DNA of 64,000 bases from Brachypodius melanocephalos (Eukaryota; Chordata; Aves; Passeriformes; Pycnonotidae). Where the stretch lies: NCBI GenBank assembly GCA_013398615.1, contig VZSR01001854.1, positions 4,974,616 to 5,038,615 on the forward strand. Reading direction: 5' to 3'. Below the pieces are notes generated by a model. That model saw only the letters and a program-made list of their open reading frames with translations, searched no databases and was not told the origin of the DNA. This document shows positions 36,637 to 47,960 of the stretch, piece after piece. Position numbers and translations under genes: made by a program. Every line of letters begins with the position of its first letter. Within the stretch, counting starts at the first letter, position 1.

Positions 36637-36779
36637 TTCTTAAATACTTAGTTAAGCAGCCTCCACATTACACCATCATATATCAATAAAAGCTTCTAAA
36701 AAATAATGTAGAATAACGTGAAGTTTAAAAAAGCAAATCTCTGAAGTTTTGAGGTGTCAATATTAAAGTTGACAGTAAA

Positions 36780-36965
36780 ATTTTAGTTCGGGGCTCTTGT
36801 GACGTGTTAAAGTGGTGTGCAGTTAATTAATCACGTGCCATTCTCCACAGCTTTACCATTTCATTCAGCATGCAGAATGACTGACACTGGGGTCCTGAGA
36901 TAATGTTTAATACTGGGCTGTCTTCAGTTTGTGCCTCTCACAGCTTTTACTTTAGCTCAGGTTTG
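36780..36965. promoter_or_regulatory. Possible conserved noncoding (enhancer-like) element
   Basis: TTAATTAA (36823-36830, homeodomain pair) lies next to CACGTG (36832-36837, E-box), with 'tgacgtg' upstream and 'gcagaatgactgac' downstream. The sequence is non-repetitive with several CpGs. The inference is from motif clustering; not tested for conservation. Confidence 0.28.
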
Positions 36966-37989
36966 CCCAAATCGCAATCTGAACACACTCTTTACTTTTC
37001 CTGTGGGTGTTTTTCCATGTCGGTGTGATAAAAAAATTAATTTCCAAAATAACGATGTGATGTAGAGGGGTGTAACTGTTTTCACTTTACAAAGTGCTGA
37101 ACCACACAGACACTGAAGTCAGAAGTTTCCAATTATTTTAAGTATCCAGCCTGAAATATCTTACCCAACCGATTTTCAAAAATATACCAGAGGTATTCTC
37201 TAAAACGCACCTTCAGTTGGCTTTGCTCATCGTTACAGCTTCTCCCAGCACCATAGCACGGGGTACATCAAAAATGAGGTACATGCAGTTAGAGATCCCT
37301 TGTGAAAAATCTGGTGTAGGGAGCTTGCTAAACATCATGACAGGGCAGTAAAGAATGTGGTTGTCCAGGGTGAAAGAATTGCAAGATAACATTACCTCTC
37401 ATCATCAGCTGTAATTAGGAGATATATTCATTCATACCTTCTCGTTCTTACACTAACACAGGAAGGAAGGAGATAACAGCTTTATTAATGACAAGATCAG
37501 TTCATCCCTGCTTTGTGTCACAAATAAAGATCTTCATTGGAAGAACAGCAAACAGTCACATAATGGAAGAATGTTCCTAAATCTGCCACACTAACCCTGC
37601 ACTGATTTCAACACGAACAGTTAGGGGTCCTGCCTCCAAAACTACAAATGCCAGGACCATACTGTCAGCTGCCACCTAATCTTAGTGGCACGTAAGTTTT
37701 CATTACCTTCTCTTTTATAATTTTTAACTTCAGAGCTCCACAGGCACTACAGCATGCCAAGTCTTTGCAGTCTGGGCAACTCAGCAAGCAGCTTGTGCCG
37801 AGGCTCTCGTCTAGTATCTAGAAGCCATGCATTTGTCTGCTTTGGTTCTCCAGGGCTTTGCCCAGCCAGTGCTCTCAAAACACAATTGCAAATATGCTCC
37901 AGAATTATCTCTTTTCACAAAAAGCAAAGCTACAGTCAGAAGAAGCCCATTCTCTGGATAGTTTTAAAAAGTATTGACTCCTTATTTCT
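36966..37989. other. Noncoding stretch, nothing assigned
   Basis: Moderate GC, non-repetitive. An 81-codon plus-strand frame at 37754-37999 has a serine- and cysteine-rich product without known motif. Scattered CpGs ('gtcggtg', 'aacgatg', 'ctctaaaacgc') suggest parts may be constrained. Confidence 0.4.
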
Positions 37990-38205
37990 TTGGAAGTAAT
38001 ACATAGTCACCTGTCTCCGTGAGGTGACTCTAAGCTTTGCTATCTAAATAGATAAAAATGCCCTGTTTTGCTCATAACAATGGAGTTAAACTGCAGGAAT
38101 TAGAATGTTCCAACCCATTCCTGCTTCTTAGCTTCAGGCAACAAGATGCTAATTGGGCTGTTCAGCATACAAACATTTTGAATTTCGTTCCAAAGTACAT
38201 GATGT
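37990..38205. promoter_or_regulatory. Possible conserved noncoding element with SOX and homeodomain words
   Basis: AACAATGG (38076-38083, SOX type), 'ggaattagaatgttcc' (about 38095-38111, TEAD-like ends) and GCTAATTG (38148-38155, homeodomain) occur within 90 bases of non-repetitive DNA. Motif evidence only. Confidence 0.25.
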
Positions 38206-41120
38206 TCATATTGAGTGATTAATGAGAGGCCAGTGTCTCTGCTACTGAGATTAATTCTTTATGTACATTCTCACTACCAGTGTAACATTCTTTTAATTTC
38301 TGTAGCTCTGTCTGATAATTGGCTTCTTCTTGATCATTTTAATGGAAGAGTTTTCAGCAAATCTAATGTCATGGGCTTAACAAGAATAATAAGAGAAAAA
38401 TCCCATTTTCCTCAGTTTTCTCTGTAGCTCCATTTACTTTCACAAAAAGTTCAAATTCTTTAATTATATCTTTCAGATGGCTGCTGCATGTTTGGAGAGT
38501 TCAATTTGCAATGGGGTCCTATGCAGCTTCTGTATTTTTTTTTATCAAGTGTATATTTCTCTTTCAAGACCTTCTTTCCTATGCCTTTCACTTCTATCAT
38601 TGGGTAAGCTTTATAAATGGTGGTGAAGAATTGTTTCTCATAATTAAGTCTTTTGTACATTCAAATAAGCTGTAAATATTTATAAAATCTTTAAAAGTAT
38701 AGCAAGAGGATTGTATTCATTGGTTCCTGGATGTCAGAGTATCTGCAAGAACAAGTTAAACCCAAGCCCAGTGCTGCCACATGGCAATCTGTACATTTCC
38801 AGTTTCCCTGTGCACTTAATGGACATTCATGCTTTGATGCTGGATGCCAATGCAGAGTTCAAGTGCTAAAATATGATGCCACCTTAACTTTTCAGTTGTC
38901 TAACTGCTCTGTTAGTCCTGTGTGATAATGTATATGGATAAAAACTGAATAAAGATTGCTCAAGCAGCTACAAGTGCGGCAGCACCTAACCTTAGTGCTT
39001 GACTCCACAGCTTTAATAACATTTTTCAGTGCAGTTTTGACTGTACTTCTTTAGTTTTTTGGAATTTGTAGTGGTATCCTCCTCCTGCCTTGTTACTCCA
39101 TGGCATTATTTTGAGGCTTGTGTCTCATCCCTGTATTGCTGATGAGCTGGCCTCGACTGTGTATGGAACACTGCCAAGGGAGCTCACAGATATGCATGGA
39201 GACACTTTTTCCTTCTCCTTGAATAAGGATGAGATGCTTTTAACAGATATTTGATAATAGCAGGGAATAGAAAATTTTAATTTAAAAGAAGCTTAAAAGC
39301 GTGGCCAAATCTGAGTAGATTTTTGTAGAATCAGCAAAGAATATGTCTACACAAATATATTCTCTTGCCAAATTTCAAGTCTTTCCTCCAAAGAAAATGA
39401 ACTCCAGATGAAGAAATGACCACAGAGAAGGTCATACCATTTATTTTCAGTACCAAAAAAAAAAAAATTTAAAAAAAAAAATTAACAAGGGGAAAACATA
39501 GCTTCACTTTCAGGGGTGGCTGAATTCTTACTCCCATACCCACCCTTGCTCCACCTTCCTCTCTCACCTCCCTTTTGTCCTGCTCCATACTAAAACATCA
39601 GACAAACTTGGGCACTTTGAATGCAAAAGTGTCAGTCTAGGGGTTAAATCTGTGTTGTTTTAAAATCTGGAAACCAAGATCTTACTTAAAGAGCCAAGAA
39701 ATCTTTATAATTATAAAAAATCCCATTAGAGAATGGTAAGATCTCCTGTCATTTAACCTTGGCACTAAAAACAATAAGAAATTTCCTAATATTTTGTTCT
39801 TGATTTTTCGATACCTCAATCCGCAACAAATAACTGGAGTTCAGATAATGCTGAATATACAAAACCTAGGAAGTTAACAATTAACACAGTATGTAATGTG
39901 TAGCATTTTTCCTATATAGTAGCTCAAACCTGACTTTAAATGGTTATGGTAATTTTCAGTTATCATAGATTATTTCTCCTTGTATTTGAATACATTTTTT
40001 CTGGATCAAGATTATGTATGTTAATATATTTGTACATATATAAAATTTATAAATCAAATGACACATAGAATTTTACAAACAGATGACTTTAGTATACTGT
40101 TAACACAGAGGGTTAATCAAATCGTATAAGATGGATTCCATTCTTTTCCATTAGGTCCTTTGCAATTCAATACTTTTTTGTCACATTTTCAAAACTGAAA
40201 CAACATTCTCTCCAGAGATCCATGTGCATAGTAATCTGGGAATTTTCTCCAGAAAAAATATATTATTTGGTTGTGTCATTATGACCAATATCTAATTTAC
40301 TTCTTTGACCTAAGAATTTCTTTTATTTTGCACCATGGAGGAACACTGCATATATGAGGCCAAACACTTTTTTGATTGCTCTTTCATCTTGACAGATGCA
40401 GTGCAGAGACACATAAGTTACACCTACTGAGAACAGTAATGGACTTCTTTCCTGAATTTTAAAACTCAACAGAGCATTTGGAATCTGGATTCAGATGAAA
40501 ACCATGAAAAATTCACAAATCCAGACATCTCACTCAGTAAGGTAATAATAATAAAGAAATCACTTTCCAAGTGTCTTTTGAATCATTTATCTGCATTTCT
40601 CACTCTAAAGAATTAAGAAACATATTTTAATAATTCTAACAGACTGGAAAAGGAACCCTCTTATTATTGTAGGCTGTACTTGTTAGACCAATATCTCAAA
40701 AGTGGTTTTGGCTGGTGTGTAAACACGAAATATATTGAAACTTGTCAATATACAAACACAAAGGCAATGATTTGCTGTTGTCCTGGTTTTGTATATGTGA
40801 ATTGATAAACCAGTGTCAATGGTTTTGCAATGGAGGTTTTTGTCTGTATGGATAGCCTTAATGAAAGAAAATTTGCCCTCAAGTGAATTGGCTTGGTAGC
40901 AAAGTTCCCAGTGAAAAGAACTCTGCTCTGCTCTGGAGAAAGATTGCCTGGATGAGTTCTGGCATCTGATGAGATGGAGGCTGACAATGAGAGGGACTCC
41001 CTCATTCACAAACATTTCCTCAATCCCAGGCTTGAGAGGTTTTGTTTTGGCAAAAGACGATAATCACTACGCAAATGAGAGGCTCACAGGCTGAGCTGGG
41101 TAGTGTGAGATAAACATGTG
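38206..41120. other. AT-rich noncoding stretch
   Basis: Plus 38731-38925 is open for 64 codons and is followed by AATAAA at about 38949, an arrangement that could be a 3' end but is not recognised. An imperfect A run lies at 39455-39481. Two overlapping minus-strand frames (40683-41015) show no domains. Confidence 0.45.
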
Positions 41121-41123
41121 ACT

Positions 41124-41170
41124 GAGATGAGATGAGATGAGATGAGATGAGATGAGATGAGATGAGATGA
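41124..41170 (+). repeat. (GATGA)n pentanucleotide microsatellite
   Basis: About nine perfect tandem copies of a five-base GAGAT/GATGA unit. A long pure pentamer array is likely length-polymorphic. The minus-strand frame across it (41067-41306) is a repeat translation giving S-S-H-L-I periodicity. Confidence 0.97.
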
Positions 41171-43095
41171 TAAGGGGAGGACAACGTCTGGCATCAGAGG
41201 TGGTGGAAAATCTTTTTAAAGATGGCTCCATAGGCAAGCTTGGTACTGATGTTTTAATGTAGCCCTTCTGCAGCTTCCTCTGGATGAGTGACAGGAGTGA
41301 AAGCATTTGTGGGGAGGTGGGAGCAGGTCAAGGGCTCGTCCTGAATGCAGTCGTGAACAATGGACACACCAATATGCAACCAGGAGAAGACTTTTAGCTC
41401 ACACATTAATATTTTCCTCTATTTCTCCACTGCTGGATCTGCTATTCAGATTTCTAAGGTAGCCCTCCAAGGACACCAAACCTGCTGCATTAAGTGAGTC
41501 AGAAAAGCACTGTGATATGATTGGGAGCACAGTTAGGGAGGGTACTATAGCAGAAGGTCGAGAGACTGGGAGCCAAAGCCCTGGAGGTCTCCCAGAAAAA
41601 TTATTCACAACCATCACAAAGATGACAGAGCAGAATCACGTACCTGGAATATATTGTCTGGGTCTTGAGGGTATCTTCTCTACAGTTCCTCAGTGCCCTG
41701 GTAGATGCCAATCAGGAATAAAAACTAGGTCCAAATAATTTAATTTGATTTGGTTTCATTTCATTAAGCAGTGTCTACCTGTAATTAATTTTTAGCATGA
41801 CAGATGTCATGATCTTTTTCCTATGTTAAATTTGACCAAGAAAGAAGTTTTAGCTCTGTTCAGAGTCTATCATTCATAATCTAATTTATATCTTGTGCGT
41901 AAGTAGGAATGCATCAATAAAGCCTGGGTTTACTAAATGCAAAATTGTCAGGACATTTTTGGTGCAACCATCTACTGAAATAAGGGATTAAATTCTCCTT
42001 CTTCTGTAGGTAACTGTGACAGCACCTTTGTGTGCTTAACATCCCTGAAAATTACAGCTATTATTCTATCAGCTTTCAAAGTTTCCTCTATAATTAGGAC
42101 ATTTTCCTTTGTCATTGAGCTAAATTCAAGTGGGTAAAGTAGCCTGGGAGTAGTGTGGGCAGACACTGAAGGGAAAAAGAATTGACACCATGCTTTGGTG
42201 ATGGTCACAGCTGAAATTTAGTCAGCTGAACTTTTGAAAGATGGCAGACTCACTGGCTGAAATTCCAGATGATATATTAGGCTGAACAATCTCAAATTTT
42301 CCCATTTTTAACCTTAGTGATTTTACTAATACCAAACAACAAACAAAACAAAAAAGCATATAAATAATGGATGTTCAGAGCACTATGACTCTTGTAGAGT
42401 TGGGAGAATTATACATAGTAAATAAATCATAAGATAAATTTTTCCTTTTTCTATTGGCAAATTGTCTTTGAACATCTGATGGTTTTCCTAGATTTATTTT
42501 AAATTAATCAATTAACAATTCATGTAATTAATTAATGGCTTTATCTAATTTTAAAAGTATTTGGAAATCTGCAACAATAAGGAATTACAGGCCCATGTTT
42601 GCACAATATTTCTCTTAATTTATTTTTGCTCTAGGTCAGCGATGCAAAATTTCAGCTTCAGTTTCCAAATATTCATGTATGTGAATGCTAAAATCCTTTT
42701 ACATAAATAGTCTTCAATATTTTCTTGTAAGTTTTATTTTACCAGTGAACATTTCCATAACAAATCTCTACTTTAACTATTTGCAGAAATCAATCAAAAT
42801 AATAGAAATTAAAAGACGAAGTATTGGAAGAATATTTTCCAGGAAACTGTTTTGAGCTGGACTTTTTGTGATAGTGAATTTTTTACTAAGCTTTGCTTAT
42901 TCCTGATACCCACACATGCACTCACTAAATGGTATTAACATTTGGGAAGGCAGCAAATGTGCAGGTTATGCTGTGACCCCTGATGGGAAGAGGAATATTA
43001 CAGGGATCAACAGAATGAGGCTTCAATTCATTAGTTCTTTAGCAATCATTTCCCATGCTTAGTACCAGAACTCTCTGATTGACATTCAACATTCA
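41171..43095. other. Noncoding stretch, nothing assigned
   Basis: Open frames of 72-78 codons overlap on opposite strands near 41.4-41.7 and 42.0-42.2 kb; none is recognised. AT-rich runs such as 'attaattaatgg' near 42530. Confidence 0.5.
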
Positions 43096-43099
43096 TTGA

Positions 43100-43440
43100 A
43101 AGACAAGTTGAAGTCAGAAAAGGAACAATAAAAGTCAACAGAAATGGCTACAGGAATAAAGCAGTTGCCTTGAGAGGAAGAATAAAATAAGCCTTTTGGA
43201 GAGAAGGCTAATGGGAAATAAAAATGAGGTTTATATAATCATTATGATGGCATAAGATCAATGAGAATTGTTATGCGGAAAATTCCCAAAATCTGGAATT
43301 TCAGAGCTCAGAATCTCATAAAAGATCATATAAAACAGATGGAAAAAATTTGATTTTTTTTATTACATAGGTAATGAACTTTTAAAATGTGTTGTCATAG
43401 GAGACTGTGCAGACAGATAATATCAGTGTTTCAAAATAGA
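43100..43440 (+). mobile_element. CR1-like LINE fragment (region before the 3' end)
   Basis: 'aagcagttgccttgagagga', 'gccttttggagagaaggcta', 'atgggaaataaaaatgaggt', 'ttatataatcattatgatgg' and 'cataagatcaatgag' align in order with the CR1 stretch that encodes the end of ORF2 and early 3' UTR (consensus idea: left-hand 'gagaagaaggctaagagg', then 'tataaaatcatgaa'). Strongly diverged, with indels. The terminal motif is missing, so the 3' end is lost or unrecognisable. Confidence 0.6.
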
Positions 43441-45430
43441 TCAGACTAAGGTACTAGAGAGGATATGCAGAGATATATACTCTATCCCATATCCGTATGT
43501 ATTGCATATTCAACGGCTGTGAATCCCAGGAGAGGAAAAAGGCAGGTGGCCAAATTCACATGTTCTGGCTAAATACCATCCCCCACTGCCAGTGCCAGAG
43601 GCAGGGTGTGGTGTAGGAGACTGGCCTCACTCAATAGGATGTTTATCACAGTCTTGTAGAATCTGAAACTTCTCTAGTATATGCACTTTCTGTTTGTTTA
43701 TTTCTGCTCAAAATAAACATTGGTTTCCTATGCAATATCAATCTCTTTTTTTTATGATCAGGTAGCATGAAGCAGAGGTTATAAAAATTTCAACACCTTT
43801 ACAGAGCAGAACAAACCTTTATTTCTGTATATGGTCCTTAAATCCTGCAGGGATTTACCGGGGCATGTTCTTTCCACATCCCCCTCCCCACATGAACTCT
43901 GTAGAGTTTCAGAGTCTCACAAGACCTGATCTCTAGATGTTAAGCTTCTTGCTCATGAAAGATGAAGTATTAGTTTTGTTCTATGAGAAATTTCTGTTTT
44001 AAGGGATTATCTCATCTTATGCTTTGTTTGCTGGACATGGGAAGTGCACATGAACAAATCCTAAGCAGTCCTGGTGCACTGATGTAGCTCTTCCTGCAAT
44101 GAATATGATATTGAACTGTGCCTTAAAAGCACGGTCAGCTCACCTGGAAGTTCTTAAAAAAACATGTGGTCAAAAGCAATGGTACAAATATTTTTTAAGA
44201 CCAAAAGGGTCAGAGCAAGCTCGCTCTTACATAGGTGTTTAAAGAAAAAAGTCCTTCCAGACTCCATAGCTGACAGATTCTGCCATGGCTGACAGAGAGA
44301 AAAGAGACAGTTTTTCTTTCATGCCCTATACTTTTTTCCTCATGACATAAACAGGAAAAACAGAGAATAATGGACAATTTTCTGCTACCCATTTCTCTTA
44401 TGACAGCAGAAGGATATAAAACGGACTCTTAAAGTGCCACCCATTCACAAATCTCTCCATTTATAAAAGCAACAGAGATTTCACAAAGTCACATACTTCT
44501 GAACCAAACAGATTTTCCACTTTACATAACAGTGAGCAAATGATCACACTGTTTTGTTTATTTGTCTGTAAAAAGTATCAATGACCAAGTATTCACGCTG
44601 CAAGAAAAGCAAAGCTCCCTTCCCTCCTTAGCTGTATATACTGTCATTGTATCTTTGCTGAATGCAAACTTGCAGCAGCATCCCTTCAACACAATTCCTG
44701 CAGTTACATAAATTCAGTTTCTTGTCAGAGAGATGTTTTCAGTTTAAGGCATGCATTAGGGCTATGAAGCAACTGAGACGATCTCTCCATGTTTATATTT
44801 CTTCAGAGTGACATAACAAACTTTCAATAGAGAGGTCAAGCATCAAAGGCAGTTACAGGTTGTTGGCATTCATTTGTCTTCTGGGTACAAAAGAGAACAC
44901 TTATTCACTTTGAACATTGAAGAGCTGAAAGAAGACTTTAAATCACCATGTGTTAGAGGCTAGTTCAAAGAGCATGGATTATAACACCGTACTACTGGTC
45001 TATAAATGGAGGCAAGAACATAGGGACAGAAAAAAGCTTTAATAAAAACCCACGAAAAACCCACAGTGTGTGCAGATCTGCTGTTACAAGTGTGAGAAAA
45101 GAAATTTAACAGAATAAGGACTTATACCGAAATTTCAAGAAAACATGTAAAATACAGATTAGGCTGTGACTTTATGCAAAATATTAGCTGGTATACCCCA
45201 AATATTTCTATAATCATGCTAACAGCACGAAGAAGAATGAAGGAATTCTTTTCAATGCCACTTCCTCTCTGGGCACTATCCTTATTTGTCACCATCAAGA
45301 AGTCTCTGGGCAGAACCAGAGAAGCAATATTGTAGTTATGGGGAAAGTAGTACTGAAACTGGAATGCCTTCTAGGATCTGGGTGATTTTAGACTTCAATG
45401 AACACAGAAGAGGTTTTTCAGTATGGCTGA
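43441..45430. other. Noncoding stretch, nothing assigned
   Basis: AT-rich with one 60-codon minus-strand frame (44210-44392) of no known type. No repeats recognised. Confidence 0.5.
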
Positions 45431-45433
45431 ACT

Positions 45434-45496
45434 GAAATTTAGAATTAGAATTCTAAATTCTGATTTAGCTCTCCTCTAATTAGATGTCTAAATTTC
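45434..45496. repeat. Nested inverted repeats, 11-bp perfect stem
   Basis: AATTTAGAATT (45436-45446) and AATTCTAAATT (45449-45459) are exact reverse complements with a 2-base gap. A second arm TCTAAATTTC (45487-45496) can alternatively pair with GAAATTTAGA (45434-45443). So the left arm has two perfect partners and could form either of two hairpins. Confidence 0.8.
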
Positions 45497-46016
45497 ATTT
45501 TGGGTCTAGGAGAAAAGGTTTTTCAGATGCTTCCTTTTGTTGTCTAGTGTTCTCTGTTATTCATAATCTGGCATACAAAGTAGTTCTAGAACTAGAAGTT
45601 ATGGGGTTTTTTGAGGTAAACAAAGTTCTTGAGTCTTTATTTCAATGAAATCTAGATAAATATATTATTCTGACCCTAAAGTCTAGTACTATCTCTATAT
45701 TCATGACTCTCTTCTTGTGCCTGCACATAGCTAATTTTGCAGCCATAATCAAGTTCTTCTTTCAGAAATATTGCAATTTTCTCCAGAAATGTTAAAGTCT
45801 GAGCTTTGCCAAGAAAAATTTACTATTAAAAATTTATTCACTGACTCAGAATAAGCCCCATGTAAGTCCTTGTGTAGTACCTGCATTTTGATTATACCTA
45901 TTTTGAGAACTAAAGTGTTACTTTGAAGCAATGCATCATGAATATGTGAATATATCCTTTGCTCATGGCTGAATTTACCTTTGAAGAATATGAAAACTTC
46001 TGTTATTGTACCAAAT
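45497..46016. other. Noncoding stretch, nothing assigned
   Basis: A 117-codon minus-strand frame (45749-46102) runs into the adjacent CR1 fragment and has no recognisable domain. Confidence 0.5.
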
Positions 46017-46128
46017 AGAATCATAGCATATTCTATGGACTGGAAGGGACCTATAAGAGACTGAACTCTTAGTCTCAGACCACTCAGTTGAACTCTTTGC
46101 AATGAGCAGGGGCATCTTCAACAAGACA
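46017..46128 (-). mobile_element. CR1 LINE, 3'-terminal fragment, antisense
   Basis: 'agaatcatagcatattctat' is the reversed CR1 terminal repeat, followed by 'ggactggaagggacctataa' and, after a gap, 'aatgagcaggggcatcttca' then 'acaag'. This is the reverse complement of the last 110 or so bases of a CR1 3' UTR. Very short and 5'-truncated. Confidence 0.85.
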
Positions 46129-47675
46129 CAAAGCTCTTTTTTTCCTAGTATATTCATACTTATATATTTATTGTTAAAATATGTATGCACTGTTAACATA
46201 TTGCTAACAACATGTATAAATTCAGAGCATCCTTATGTCAGATTTCCACATAATAAAACAGGCATATTTTTTTGTGTCCAGAAGACAAAAATTATAATGT
46301 ATGAATGCCCCCTGTTCTTCCTCCTCCTTCCCTTCACTTTTATGTCTGAGCTGATGCAGTGTGGTATGGACTATCCATCTGGCTAGTTTGGATCAGCTGG
46401 CTCAGCTGTGTCCCCTCTCAGGATCAGCCTTTGGATGGAAGGCCAAATACAGTGGTTGAAACTACTAAACATATAAATTAATTAGGCAAACTGAAGTTAA
46501 TGGATTTGGATTCATAGTAAACAGCATGTTGAGCACAAATGTATTTAAACTATCTAATAAGAAACAACAAAAGAAGGATTTGTCTAAAACTGAGCCTCCT
46601 CCATGGAAGCCTGTATCACTGATTTGTCACCCAGCCAATTTTTGCATAGCAGATTACTGCATCAAGCTCTTGCCCATGAAGTGGAAAACTTCTTCCACCA
46701 CTGAGAGGTTTTTTTGTATTTACCTACATTATGCATGTATATAAGTATAACATCACTAATCTCATGTTATGGATAAAAATTTTTGTATTTAGATAAATAT
46801 TCTGCAATATTTAATGCAAAATTCATAAAGGAAGAAAAAATGTGAGACAAAACAAGCATGACCTGGCTTAGTAAGCAATAAGTCGGTTTGAAAAGAAAAT
46901 TTTGAAGTTCTATGAAACGTATAACAAAATCAAGTGCCTATATTTAGAAATGTTAACTGCAGAAATTCACTTGTACATTGGTTCATTTGGTTCTGTAGTC
47001 ATATATGGGAGGACAGTTCCTTCACAAGGATGCCATCTGAATTCTGCCTCAAAGCAACTGGAGCAATTCTCAGTTTTAAAATGGACAGTTCAGCAGCCAA
47101 CTCAGCAGAAACCACAGTACAAACACTAAAGAAAACCCACAAGCAGGAATACATATGTATTTGTAACAAAGTACCTATGGTAGAAAACCTCTTTACACAA
47201 AGAGAATAAGTAAAATGTTTGGGTGAATAGAACTGATCACAGTTTCCCAGAGTGCCAAAGGAAGGATATTAGCTTGTCAAACATCTCAAGTCCTACAGAG
47301 CTAGATCATAACAATTGAAGATTTTAATCTCATGCTTCAAGGAATAAAGTTAGACTACTTATCCCAAGGACAAAGCATCCCATTCTATGTTAGAGGATGT
47401 AAACCAAGTTTGATAGGCTCACAGCTCTGGAAATTTTTGCATGAGAAGAGAAACAAAAGGAATAACTGTATAACCAGTCACTGTAGGTGAAAAAAACCCC
47501 AAACAGATCTCATATTTATATATAGACTTGAATTAAAGAAAAGGAATTTATGTATTGTTCTAAAGCATGAAGGGAAAGGATAATCTTGGGAGAAATGGTT
47601 GACATCACTTTTCTAAGTTTGAGCAACCAGGGAGGTTCAAGTGGAGTGCTTAAAAAATGGGACATCTGTTCAACA
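46129..47675. other. Noncoding stretch, nothing assigned
   Basis: Frames of 72-94 codons on the plus strand (46102-46386, 46526-46744, 46902-47129, 46934-47209) overlap and are unrecognised. No repeat family identified. Confidence 0.45.
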
Positions 47676-47679
47676 TTGC

Positions 47680-47960
47680 TGCGAAAACCACCATTTATTT
47701 ATATACAACATCAATGACATTTCACAGGAAAATACAACATTTGCTGCTCTAGAACTTGTATTAAGGTCTAAAGAAATGACATCTTGATTTGAGAAAAGTG
47801 GTAGAAGGCTGTGACTGGTGGTTTAAAACAGATTTGCAAAAAGCAACAGCAGTCAAGAAGTGTGAGTAATAGAGGTAACATTTCAGAAAGTGACGAGAAT
47901 AAACTGTACATGCAGTTGGCAACATAATCTGAGCCAACCCTCAAATCTGTCCTCCACCAA
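47680..47960 (+). mobile_element. Possible CR1-like ORF2 fragment around the RT catalytic motif
   Basis: The reading L-F-I-Y-N-I-N-D-I-S at about 47695-47724 followed by TFAALEL resembles the CR1 RT block L-F-x-I-x-I-N-D-L then F-A-D-D-x-K-L, with the catalytic aspartates replaced. Downstream are stop-broken remnants that could be the following helix. The match is short and the copy is ruined. Confidence 0.35.

Noticed and set aside
36439..36651. Frame rich in P, K, N, Q and T
   Set aside because: Translation of the A/C-only tract; a composition artefact.
41067..41306. Frame with S-S-H-L-I repeats
   Set aside because: Translation of the GATGA pentamer array.
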